From the NCBI GenBank assembly GCA_001768235.1, contig MENK01000001.1, positions 230,916 through 294,915 on the forward strand: DNA of 64,000 nucleotides. Direction: 5' to 3'. Positions 7,650 through 16,412 of this stretch are shown here, piece by piece. A program made the position numbers and the translations under genes. The DNA is from Bacteroidetes bacterium GWB2_32_14. Its GTDB lineage: Bacteria; Bacteroidota; Bacteroidia; Bacteroidales; UBA12077. Position 1 is the first letter of the stretch, and each line of letters begins with the position of its first letter. The notes below the pieces were generated by a model that was not told the origin of the DNA, did not search any database, and saw only the letters and a list, made by a program, of their open reading frames with translations.

Positions 7650-8852
7650 ATGATAAAAGGAAAAGATTTAAAACCACATATAGGAATTTTTGGCCGGAGA
7701 AATTTTGGTAAAAGTTCTTTTATCAATGCTCTCACAAAGCTTGATGTGGCTATAGTTTCTGAAATTGCAGGAACAACTACCGACCCGGTGAAAAAATCAA
7801 TGGAAATATTCGGTATTGGCCCTGCAATTATAATTGATACTGCCGGTATTGACGATTCAGGAGAACTTGGAGAAAAGAGAGTAGCGAAAACAATAGATGC
7901 AATAAAACAAATTGACTGTGCAGTATTGCTTATCGCGAATAATGTCTTTGATGAATTTGAAGAAATGCTGATTCAAAAATTCAATAAATTTAAAATCCCA
8001 TTTCTAATTGTTCATAACAAATCCGATGTTGAGCCAATTTTGAATTCAACAATAAAAAAAATAAATCAACATACCAACGCGATTATTGTTGAATTTTGTG
8101 CAAAAACGAGCTTTAATATCGAAGGAGTTATTGAAGCGCTTAAAAATACAATTCCGGAAACAGCATATCAAACCCCGTCATTATTAAAAGGAATTATTGA
8201 ACGCGGTGACATTGTAATGCTTATAACTCCTATTGATTCGGAAGCTCCCGATGGAAGAATGATTTTGCCACAGGTTATGGCTATTCGTGATGTTCTCGAT
8301 AATAATGCAATAAATGTTGTAGTAAAAGAAACCGAAGCAGAACTATTTTTAAAGGAAACCGGGATTAAACCCAAATTGGTTATAACCGACAGCCAGGCAT
8401 TCGGGTATGTGAATAAAATTATTTCGCCTGATAGTATGTTAACAGGGTTTAGCGTGGCTTATGCAAACATGCGAGGCCCCTTTAATGATTATGTAAGAGG
8501 TACAAGAAAAATTGATGAGCTGAAAGATGGCGATAAAGTAATAATTCTCGAATCATGCACCCATCAGGTAAGTTGCGAGGATATTGGCAGGTATAAAATA
8601 CCACGCTGGCTAAGAGAATATACTAAGAAACAATTGGAATTTGATGTTGTTGCCGGTTTAAATGAAATTAAGAACCCAATTACCGATTATGCATTGGTTA
8701 TTCAATGTGGCGGATGCATGATTACACGCAAACAGGTTTTAAGCCGTTTGTCTGATGCTATAGAAACCGGTGTTCCTGTTACCAATTACGGGCTGACTAT
8801 TGCATATATAAACGGAATTTTTGACAGGGCTGTTGCTCCTTTTATTAAATAA
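7650..8852 (+). CDS. hydF: [FeFe]-hydrogenase maturation GTPase/scaffold HydF
   Basis: HydF carries the assembled [2Fe] subcluster to the hydrogenase apoprotein. The N-terminal GTPase shows G1 GRRNFGKSS (residues 15-23), the G2 Thr in AGTTTDP, G3 DTAG, G4 HNKSD and G5 CAKTS. A dimerisation region follows, then the C-terminal cluster domain with C303-T-H305 and C353-GG-C356. The His that usually stands before the last CXXC is Gln here (IQCGGC), so the site reads CXH...QCXXC. At 400 aa it is normal in length. It is packed between hydG (3-bp gap) and hydE (3-bp gap), so the three maturases are certainly co-transcribed. Confidence 0.96.
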   Translation: MIKGKDLKPHIGIFGRRNFGKSSFINALTKLDVAIVSEIAGTTTDPVKKSMEIFGIGPAIIIDTAGIDDSGELGEKRVAKTIDAIKQIDCAVLLIANNVFDEFEEMLIQKFNKFKIPFLIVHNKSDVEPILNSTIKKINQHTNAIIVEFCAKTSFNIEGVIEALKNTIPETAYQTPSLLKGIIERGDIVMLITPIDSEAPDGRMILPQVMAIRDVLDNNAINVVVKETEAELFLKETGIKPKLVITDSQAFGYVNKIISPDSMLTGFSVAYANMRGPFNDYVRGTRKIDELKDGDKVIILESCTHQVSCEDIGRYKIPRWLREYTKKQLEFDVVAGLNEIKNPITDYALVIQCGGCMITRKQVLSRLSDAIETGVPVTNYGLTIAYINGIFDRAVAPFIK

Positions 8853-8855
8853 TTT

Positions 8856-9974
8856 ATGATAACTGTAAGCGAAATATTAAATAAGCAGGAATTGTCTAAA
8901 GAAGATATTATATACCTGCTTTCAATAACAAGCAAAGAAGAACATGACGCTTTAATTAAAAAAGCGTATTCAGTAAAAGAAAGCTATTTAGGGAAGAATG
9001 ATTATTTGCGGGGGCTGATTGAATTATCAAACCAGTGTAAAAAGAATTGCTTATATTGTGGAATAAGAGCAGAAAACTCTAAAGTCTCAAGGTACTCGAT
9101 TTCCGATGAGGAAGTTTTGCAGGTAACTGAATTTGCCCTGAAAAATAAATTCACGGGAATTGTTTTACAATCGGGCGAACAAAGCAATGCTCATTTTACA
9201 AAAAGAATAACTGAGCTGATAATCAAAATAAAAAAAATAACATATCCTGAATTCCGCATCACTCTTTCACTTGGAGAACAATCATTCGAAACATATAAAG
9301 AATGGTTTGATGCAGGAGCGCAACGTTATTTGTTGCGAATCGAATCATCAGGCGAAGAGTTGTATAATAAAATTCATCCCGATAACGAATTACATGATTA
9401 TAAAACACGGCTGCAATGCCTTGAAAATATTCAGAAAGTTGGTTATCAAACCGGAACAGGAGTGATGATTGGCTTGCCATTTCAAACAATTGAGAATCTG
9501 GCCGATGATTTATTATTCTTAAAAAAAATGAATATCGATATGGCTGGCATGGGTCCCTATATTGAACATACCGATACTCCTTTGTACAAACATAAAGATT
9601 TATTATTGCCCATTTTAGAACGGTTTAATCTCTCTCTTCGCATGATAGCAATCTTGAGAATAATGATGCCAGATATCAATATCGTATCAACAACGGCACT
9701 TCAGTCTATTGTACCCATGGGAAGAGAACGCGGATTAAAAGCCGGGGCTAATGTTCTTATGCCTAACCTTACTCCCGGAAAATACAGAAGCAGCTATCTT
9801 CTTTACGAGAATAAAGCATGTATAGATGAGGAAGCTGATGAATGCCTGGATTGCCTTGCAAACAGGGTTAAAATGATTGGAGAAGAGATTGCTTATAGTG
9901 AAGATGGAGATTCTAAACATTTTACACTAAGAAATCGTATTTCTCTCGAATTTAATGAAAAGAGGCTAAGCTAA
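8856..9974 (+). CDS. hydE: [FeFe]-hydrogenase H-cluster maturase HydE (radical SAM)
   Basis: HydE is the radical-SAM maturase that acts on the HydG-made iron-cysteine complex while the dithiomethylamine-bridged [2Fe] unit is built. The radical-SAM motif CX3CX2C is at C61, C65 and C68 (CKKNCLYC), in a BioB-like 372-aa protein. A second motif, CX7CX2C, is present at C322, C330 and C333. This accessory cluster site is found in some HydE proteins (for example Thermotoga) and is lost in many others. It is the last gene of the tight hydGFE block. About 190 bp separate it from the second TM1266-family gene. Confidence 0.96.
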   Translation: MITVSEILNKQELSKEDIIYLLSITSKEEHDALIKKAYSVKESYLGKNDYLRGLIELSNQCKKNCLYCGIRAENSKVSRYSISDEEVLQVTEFALKNKFTGIVLQSGEQSNAHFTKRITELIIKIKKITYPEFRITLSLGEQSFETYKEWFDAGAQRYLLRIESSGEELYNKIHPDNELHDYKTRLQCLENIQKVGYQTGTGVMIGLPFQTIENLADDLLFLKKMNIDMAGMGPYIEHTDTPLYKHKDLLLPILERFNLSLRMIAILRIMMPDINIVSTTALQSIVPMGRERGLKAGANVLMPNLTPGKYRSSYLLYENKACIDEEADECLDCLANRVKMIGEEIAYSEDGDSKHFTLRNRISLEFNEKRLS

Positions 9975-10165
9975 AAAATGAAACATGTGTTGTTATTTCC
10001 TGCTATATGGTTTATTTATTATAACCCTAATGTTGTGCTAAATTAACAGAAATCCGGATAAACACCTGGAAATTTGCCAAAACAATGTGGGTAATTTTGG
10101 GAAGCGATAGTTGACTTAAACAAATAAATTTGTAACTTACATCATTATTCCCAAAATCAAATTTT

Positions 10166-10426
10166 ATGGCAAAAGAAACAAGAATACTTGGTGTTCTTAT
10201 CACCGACAGGCAAAAAGAAGCAGGTAAAGTTCAGGCTGTACTTACAAAATTCGGATGTTCTATTAAAACCAGGTTGGGATTACACGAAGTAAGCGACGAC
10301 CTGTGTAGTACAAGCGGTTTACTTTTGTTAGAACTTACAGGCGATTTGTCCGAAATGGATAAACTCGAAAAAGAATTAAAAACAATAGCCGGAACACAAA
10401 CGCAGAAAATGATTTTTAAGGATTAA
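10166..10426 (+). CDS. TM1266-family iron-only hydrogenase system protein (second copy)
   Basis: An 86-aa paralogue of the protein at 3464. It shares the plan of a first strand RILGVLITDRQKEA, a middle section on the family core (IKTRLGLHEVSDDLCSTSG, in place of the usual GRQG...Y) and a last stretch LLLLELTGDLSEMDKLEKELK. It carries two cysteines that the first copy lacks. It lies downstream of hydE on the same strand and is followed directly by the strong terminator at 10445. A weak -7-like TAAATTTG at 10125-10132 could give it its own promoter. Its exact role is unknown. Confidence 0.75.
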   Translation: MAKETRILGVLITDRQKEAGKVQAVLTKFGCSIKTRLGLHEVSDDLCSTSGLLLLELTGDLSEMDKLEKELKTIAGTQTQKMIFKD

Positions 10427-10738
10427 TTTTAGGGGATTTTTATTAAAAAAGCGGGAGTAAGTTTTATTCCCGCTTTTTTATTTTATCTCTGTTATCCACA
10501 TAAAATAGTAAAAAACAAGATGAATTTTCAAATTTTTCCTATATATCGCCACTTCACGGGAACCGGTTGTTAAAAATCAGTCGGACAATAATAATTTTTT
10601 ATGCTGATAAAGCAAAAGTCATATTTTAAATCAAAAATTATTTATATCTTTAAAGTAATTTTAAATTTACAAACAAGTAGCTGGCATTCAATAGTTTACA
10701 ATAATCGAGTTCGAGTTTATCATTAAAAGTTTAAACAA
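10427..10738. other. Intergenic region between hyd locus and secreted-module family
   Basis: A 312-bp gap holding the terminator at 10445-10479, an AT-rich stretch, and CGGACAATA at 10582-10590, which matches the inner part of the MITE ends seen near 55-60 kb. TATCTTTA at about 10644 is one base off the -7 consensus and may be the promoter of the next gene. No ORF is convincing. Confidence 0.5.
10445..10479 (+). terminator. Rho-independent terminator of the hyd locus
   Basis: A hairpin with arms AAAAAGCGGGA and TCCCGCTTTTT, a loop of about 11 bases and a closing T-run, about 20 bp after the stop of the second TM1266-family gene. The A-run before it makes it work in both directions. Confidence 0.85.
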
Positions 10739-11098
10739 ATGAAAGATAGTTTATTAAAAATAGCATTCATTTTTAGCATTCTCTTTTTTTTGAGCAGTAC
10801 AATTAACGCTCAGAATTATGAAGTAAAGGGAGCCGGAACCGATGATGCGAATGGCATTTATATCCCTTCTGGTAAGAAAAACGGCAAAACACAGTATAAA
10901 AATGGCAAATACACTCTTTTTTATAAAGGATGCCATGCAAAATGGATGATAATATCGCCCGATGGCAATCTTTACAGAAATAAAAAAGATTCAAATACAC
11001 CTCCCGAAAATGGATGGGAAAAAGGATGTGGAAAAGGTAGCCTCGAGCCTGCACCAACAATTTTACCTGTTGCTGAAAATCCCCAAAAAGAAAATTAA
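10739..11098 (+). CDS. Small secreted single-module protein
   Basis: A 119-aa protein with a clear signal peptide (about residues 1-24, ending INAQ). It then carries one copy of the first half of the module repeated in the two giant proteins that follow: YEVKGAGTDDANGIY, then GKKNGKTQY, then FYKGCHAKW and a closing NGWEKG. The second conserved Cys of the module (before the tyrosine-serine pair) is missing, and a Cys follows the GW instead. There is no T9SS sorting domain, so it probably stays in the periplasm or leaves by another route. It lies 33 bp before the 1700-aa gene and may share its transcript. I know no function for this module. Confidence 0.7.
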   Translation: MKDSLLKIAFIFSILFFLSSTINAQNYEVKGAGTDDANGIYIPSGKKNGKTQYKNGKYTLFYKGCHAKWMIISPDGNLYRNKKDSNTPPENGWEKGCGKGSLEPAPTILPVAENPQKEN

Positions 11099-11131
11099 TA
11101 TCAAATAAACTAAAATAAACAAATACTGATT

Positions 11132-14100
11132 ATGAGAAAATTTACCTTGTTTTTATTTTTGAGTTTAGTGATGTTATTCACATCATTAAACCTTTCTGCA
11201 CAATACCTTGTAAGTGGTGCAGATGAACCTGGTGTAGATGGTTACTATTACGAAGATGGTACTGAAGATGGTAAGCCTCTATACACAAATGGGCATTATT
11301 TTTTGCATTATAAAGGATGTACAACCAAATGGGCAATATCGAGTTTGTCTGCTTGTCCTTTATATAGTACTACTGTTGACGGTGATGTTCCTCCTGCGGA
11401 AGGATGGCATGAAGGCGGGCGTGGAGATTACGGTAAGGCACCTCTAATTGCAAAAATGAATTCTATTGCCTGGGATACCAAAATTATAATAGAATCACCT
11501 GATGATGATGGCACTTTCAATGATTCTATTCAAATGTTGTTATACACAGTTGACAATCCTTTTACAGGGAACAATGGCGACGATTTTGTTGCAGATGGTA
11601 AAGTAATTGTTACAAATTTACCTGCCGGGCTCACTGCAATTGTTGAAAGAACCGGCGATAGCACGTTAGTGTTGAAACTTGCCGGTAGTGCAATAAACCA
11701 CACATACCAGAATAATGTTGATAATATTTCCCTGCAATTTCAGAATAGTGCTTTTAGTGATGGGAATGCTTCGGAGATAGAGAATTCTGTTATAGAGAAC
11801 ATAGGTATTCGTTTTTTAGAGCAATTCCTGGTTTTTGGTGCAACAATAACCCCTGAGGTTAACGATACATTTTCTTTGAGTGGTATTCATAACATGAAAC
11901 CTCTATATACCAGTGACACTTATTATATGTTTTATAAAGGATGCCAGTGGGGAACAAAATGGGCCATTTCAAATGATATTGGCAATTGCCCTGAATACAC
12001 TACAAAAAACAGTGGTGATTTTCCAAATGTAACCGGATGGAGTGACGGGCGTGCGTATGGAAACGATACCATTTACATGGCACATTTAAATAGCATACAT
12101 TATAATAAAACCTCCATTTTTGAGTCAGGTGCAGACGATGGAACATTTACAGATTCTATCATTGTACGATTTGTTGCACCTGCTGACGGAAATACATTTA
12201 CAGGAACTAACAACGATGATTTTATTGCAGGTGGCAAACTGGTTGTATCTAATTTGCCTGCCGGGCTTACTGCTGTTGCAACACGAACAAGCGAGACTTC
12301 ACTTACTGTTAAGTTTACAGGTTCTGCAACAAATCACACACCGGATTATAATGTAAATAACCTGACTTTTGAATTCCAGAACAGTGCATTTAGCAATAAC
12401 GATGCTTCATCTGTAGAAAATGACAATAACATATCCATGGAATTTATCGAAAAAGTTGTTGTTGTTGATGCTGTTTCCTATCCCGATATGAATGGAATTT
12501 ATATATCATCAGGATTTATAAATAATAAACATTCATATTCAAAAGGAGATTATACTATAGGTTACAAAGGATGTAATGCAAAATGGGTACTTGTTGAAGG
12601 AACGAATATATTTAATTGCCCCGAATATTCAACATTATACAACGGAGATACTCCTGAAGGTGTATGGGGACAAGGTGGAAGAGGAGGCTCACAGGAAGAA
12701 AAAGTATATGTCATTAAACCAAATTCACTCCTGTATAGTAACGATGCATTTATTGAAGATAGTATAAACAATGGCAGTACGAGCGATTCGATTGTAATTC
12801 GCTTTATTTACCCTGATAATGCAGACGGATTTACCGGTTCAAATGGTGATGATTTTGTTGCTTCGGGCAAAGTTCTAATTACGAATTTACCTGAAGGACT
12901 AACTGCTGTTGCAACCCGAACCAGCGACACTACAATTGTTGTTAAGCTTACCGGAACAGCAACCCATCATACGATTAATTACAATGCCGATAATATTGGT
13001 ATTGCATTTCAGAATACAGCGTTCCTGAATGGAAATGCATCTTCTGTAAATTATTCTACAAAGAATAATATTAAAATGCGTTTTATTCAAAAATATGAAG
13101 TAATGAATGCTGAAGATACTCCAGATGTAAATGGAACTTATATTTCAAGTGGCATAGTAAACGAACATGTGGTTTATGCTAAAGGAGAATACAGATTAGG
13201 CTACCGTGGCTGCGAATGGGGAGCGTATTGGGTTATTGTTGATGGGGATAACGATGGAAATGTAAGCCCTGGATATTGCCCAATATATAATGTTGAAGAA
13301 TTTTCAGAAGATATTCCGGTTACTGGTTGGGAAAATAGCTCGATGATGGTATATCCGCATAATAGTTTACTTTATTTAAAAGATTATTTCAATGAATCAG
13401 AATCTAATGATGGTAGTATAGATAATAGTGATACATTGGTAATCAGGTATTTTTATCCTGAAAGTGGAGCTAAATTCTCAGGAGTAAATGGCGATGATTT
13501 TGTTACAGACGAAAAAGTAACAATACAAAATTTACCAGCTGGTTTAACTGTTGTTATGACACGCACAAGCGACACAACCCTTGCAGTTGTGCTGAATGGT
13601 TCAGCGACAATGACAGACGTGAATAATTTAACATTCATATTCTCGGATAATGCTTTCGAAGGCATGGATGCATCAGATGTATTCTTTTCTACAAAAGAAG
13701 ATTTAGAAATAGATTTTCATGATGAATATTATGTAGCATCCACGGGAGGCGATTATGCAACGATTGCAGAAGCTGTTGCCGATAGCAAAGTGAAAAATGG
13801 CGATGTGCTTATTTTAGCTGCTGAAACTTTTACTGAGTATGGTGTGAATGTAACAAAAGGATTGACCTTCAGGGGGCAGGGTGCCGGTAAAACCATTGTG
13901 CAGGCACATGCTACACCAGGTTCTGCTACCGACAGGATCTTCTACATGTCTTTTAATTATGATAATTATAGAACTGTTGCCTTTGAAAACATGACTATCC
14001 GAAACGGGAAAGATGGTAATAGTGGTGGTGGTATATTTGCTGAATACGCAAATATTCACATTAAAAATTGCGAGTTTGAGAATAACCAGGCAACTTACAA

Positions 14101-16234
14101 TGGTGGGGCAATTTATACATATTTTGGTAATTTTACAGCAGAGAACAGTACCTTTTCAAATAATTCAACATCATATTCAGATGCAAACTCTGGAGGAGGG
14201 GCATTATATATTCTTTCATATAGAGATGGAGATACAGCATCTATTAGCAATTGTACTTTTAGCAATAACAGTACTTTGGGAGCTGGAGGAGCTGTTCGGA
14301 CATATCATTCCCTTAATATTATAAACTCAACGATATCCAATAATACGGCTACATATTACGGGGGAGGTATTTTTAAAAATGGAAACACTATAGATATGTT
14401 CAATGTTATTGTAGCAAACAATACCTCGTCAAGTGGAAACGATATTTACGGAAGCGTAACTGCCAACTACTGTTTAATTGAAAATATAACAGGAGTAACC
14501 ATTACAGGTTCGAATAATGTTACAGGTTCAGATCCTGAGCTTTCCGCTTTAGCTCATAATGGAGGAAGTACACAAACCTGCGCCATATCTTCAACAAGCC
14601 TTGCAAAAGATGCTGGAACAAACGAAGGAGCGCCAGAACTCGACCAGCGTGGAGTAGCAATGTTTAATGGTATTAAGGATATTGGCGCTTATGAATACAA
14701 TACAGAACCATTAATTCTGGTTTCCGACACCATTCTGAATTTTGGAAATACCGTTGTAAACGACAGCAGTGAATTGTGTTATTCACTTTCAGCGATTAAC
14801 CTTACCAACGATTTGGTTATAACTTCCCCGGCAGGGTATAAACTCTCTGGTTATTCAGGAGAAAGCTTTGTTGGTACAACAAGCATAACACTTTCACCTG
14901 TAGGCGGAATAATAAGCGATACAGTTATTTATGTACATAGTTACCCAACCACTGTTGGTGCACTGGAAGGAGTAATTACCCTTGTAAGCACCGATGCTGA
15001 AACTATAAACATAACATTAACAACAAATGGTGTTACAGCTCCTACAGGCGCTAATAAATCAGTTAAGGTTATTAAAAATGTAAAGAAATACTTTACAAAC
15101 GAAGATTTCACATTTGCCGATACCGATGGAGGTATTTTCGCAGGAATTCAGATTCTTACCAAAGAAACGAATGGAGATCTTGAATACGATGGAGTAAATG
15201 TAGCCGAAGGAGTTGTGTCAGATGATGTAACCAAACTTTCATTTATGCCTTTCGAAAATGAATGCGGATTGGCTTATGCAACCTTTACATTCAAAGTTAA
15301 AGATAACACGGGATTGTATAGTGAAGAAACCTATACTATGGCCATAGATGTAAATGATATCCCTGCAGGGGCAAACGATGCTGTAACAACCAGCGAGGAT
15401 GTAAACAAAACCTTTGCAGCCGGAGATTTTACATTTACAAATACTGTTGGTTCGTTCGACGGGATTAACATCGTCTCGGCAGAAACATCTGGTGATTTGG
15501 AATACAACGGGGCAGATGTAACAGCCAGCCAGGAATGTGCAGATGTAAGTTTGTTGGTATTTAAACCGGTGGCAAATGAAAATGGAAGTTCTTATGCAAC
15601 GTTCGAGTTTAAGGTAAAAGACGATTTGGGCGAGATAAGTGCAGAAAGCTACACGATGACAATAGATGTTACAGCAGTAAACGATGCACCAACATTAGCA
15701 AATGCAATACCCGATGGTGATGCTACAGCAGGAGTGGCTTACACTTATGTAGTACCTGAAAATACCTTTGCCGATATCGATTTAGGTGATGTATTCACTT
15801 ATACAGCAACATTGAGCGACAATAGCAGTTTGCCTGCATGGTTAACATTTACGGCAGCTACCCGCACCTTCAGCGGCACACCAACATCATCGGGCAACAT
15901 AACAATAAAAGTAACAGCAACCGATGTAGCTTTGGCCAATGTATCCGATGAATATGTATTAACCATAGCAAGCGGAACAGGCATTGATGATTTGTTTGGA
16001 GCAAACTTACAGGTATATCCAAACCCGACGAGTGGTTTAATTTCAATATCACTGAAAAACAATGTATCCGAAGTGAGAGTTGAAATAACCGATGTAATTG
16101 GGAAAGCAGTAATTATCAAAACACTGTCTGACTCAAAAACAGATATTGATTTATCGGGTTATGCAAAAGGAGTTTATTTTATAAAACTTTCGAATGGCGA
16201 AGAAACAGTAACCAGGAAAATTGTAGTTCAATAA
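11132..16234 (+). CDS. Giant T9SS-exported surface protein with four Cys/Trp modules and beta-helix
   Basis: A 1700-aa secreted protein with signal peptide at residues 1-24. Four modules of about 210 aa begin near residues 24, 235, 444 and 654. Each has a first half with a Y-x-V-x-x-A...NG-x-Y start, YKGC...KW, a CP-x-Y segment and a GW ending, and a second half with FTGxNGDDF, NLPAGLTAV, a RTSDTTL strand and FQNSAFS. A right-handed beta-helix follows (866 to about 1110), then a choice-of-anchor-Q-type segment ending DIGAYEYN. Further on are an Ig-like region (from 1192), cadherin-like domains (1310-1510), a putative Ig domain (1516-1615) and the T9SS sorting domain (1625-1700, LQVYPNPTSG...). 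It is probably a surface or released adhesin or polymer-binding protein; no catalytic site was recognised. Confidence 0.88.
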   Translation: MRKFTLFLFLSLVMLFTSLNLSAQYLVSGADEPGVDGYYYEDGTEDGKPLYTNGHYFLHYKGCTTKWAISSLSACPLYSTTVDGDVPPAEGWHEGGRGDYGKAPLIAKMNSIAWDTKIIIESPDDDGTFNDSIQMLLYTVDNPFTGNNGDDFVADGKVIVTNLPAGLTAIVERTGDSTLVLKLAGSAINHTYQNNVDNISLQFQNSAFSDGNASEIENSVIENIGIRFLEQFLVFGATITPEVNDTFSLSGIHNMKPLYTSDTYYMFYKGCQWGTKWAISNDIGNCPEYTTKNSGDFPNVTGWSDGRAYGNDTIYMAHLNSIHYNKTSIFESGADDGTFTDSIIVRFVAPADGNTFTGTNNDDFIAGGKLVVSNLPAGLTAVATRTSETSLTVKFTGSATNHTPDYNVNNLTFEFQNSAFSNNDASSVENDNNISMEFIEKVVVVDAVSYPDMNGIYISSGFINNKHSYSKGDYTIGYKGCNAKWVLVEGTNIFNCPEYSTLYNGDTPEGVWGQGGRGGSQEEKVYVIKPNSLLYSNDAFIEDSINNGSTSDSIVIRFIYPDNADGFTGSNGDDFVASGKVLITNLPEGLTAVATRTSDTTIVVKLTGTATHHTINYNADNIGIAFQNTAFLNGNASSVNYSTKNNIKMRFIQKYEVMNAEDTPDVNGTYISSGIVNEHVVYAKGEYRLGYRGCEWGAYWVIVDGDNDGNVSPGYCPIYNVEEFSEDIPVTGWENSSMMVYPHNSLLYLKDYFNESESNDGSIDNSDTLVIRYFYPESGAKFSGVNGDDFVTDEKVTIQNLPAGLTVVMTRTSDTTLAVVLNGSATMTDVNNLTFIFSDNAFEGMDASDVFFSTKEDLEIDFHDEYYVASTGGDYATIAEAVADSKVKNGDVLILAAETFTEYGVNVTKGLTFRGQGAGKTIVQAHATPGSATDRIFYMSFNYDNYRTVAFENMTIRNGKDGNSGGGIFAEYANIHIKNCEFENNQATYNGGAIYTYFGNFTAENSTFSNNSTSYSDANSGGGALYILSYRDGDTASISNCTFSNNSTLGAGGAVRTYHSLNIINSTISNNTATYYGGGIFKNGNTIDMFNVIVANNTSSSGNDIYGSVTANYCLIENITGVTITGSNNVTGSDPELSALAHNGGSTQTCAISSTSLAKDAGTNEGAPELDQRGVAMFNGIKDIGAYEYNTEPLILVSDTILNFGNTVVNDSSELCYSLSAINLTNDLVITSPAGYKLSGYSGESFVGTTSITLSPVGGIISDTVIYVHSYPTTVGALEGVITLVSTDAETINITLTTNGVTAPTGANKSVKVIKNVKKYFTNEDFTFADTDGGIFAGIQILTKETNGDLEYDGVNVAEGVVSDDVTKLSFMPFENECGLAYATFTFKVKDNTGLYSEETYTMAIDVNDIPAGANDAVTTSEDVNKTFAAGDFTFTNTVGSFDGINIVSAETSGDLEYNGADVTASQECADVSLLVFKPVANENGSSYATFEFKVKDDLGEISAESYTMTIDVTAVNDAPTLANAIPDGDATAGVAYTYVVPENTFADIDLGDVFTYTATLSDNSSLPAWLTFTAATRTFSGTPTSSGNITIKVTATDVALANVSDEYVLTIASGTGIDDLFGANLQVYPNPTSGLISISLKNNVSEVRVEITDVIGKAVIIKTLSDSKTDIDLSGYAKGVYFIKLSNGEETVTRKIVVQ

Positions 16235-16239
16235 ACTTC
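15280..16239 (+). repeat. Near-identical block shared with the next gene (copy 1)
   Basis: This 960-bp stretch aligns to 21890-22849 at a constant offset of 6610 bp without indels. The last 424 bp differ at a single base that I found (G at 16001, A at 22611). Two short patches, near 15450-15500 and 15780-15815, are clearly more diverged, giving a mosaic typical of gene conversion. Identity stops ten bases after the stop codon. Confidence 0.85.
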
Positions 16240-16257
16240 AGGAAAAATAGTTTACAC

Positions 16258-16297
16258 GATGGAAGATGAATAAAATATTCATCTTTCATCATTTTTA
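16258..16297 (+). terminator. Terminator after the 1700-aa gene
   Basis: A 15-bp hairpin (16258-16272 with 16276-16290, one G:T pair) with a 3-base loop, followed by a short T-run, 24 bp after the stop codon. Confidence 0.75.
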
Positions 16298-16412
16298 CTA
16301 AAAATAATAAATGGTTTTCATGTGTCTTATATTCAATTTGTTATAAAACACGACATGCTTTAAACAAAATAATACCTCAATAAAATATATTACAAAATAA
16401 AACTAAATGATT

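Noticed and set aside
10579-10592. CGGACAATA near 10582, similar to MITE ends
   Set aside because: Only one end is recognisable and no partner end or target duplication was found, so at most it is an old remnant.
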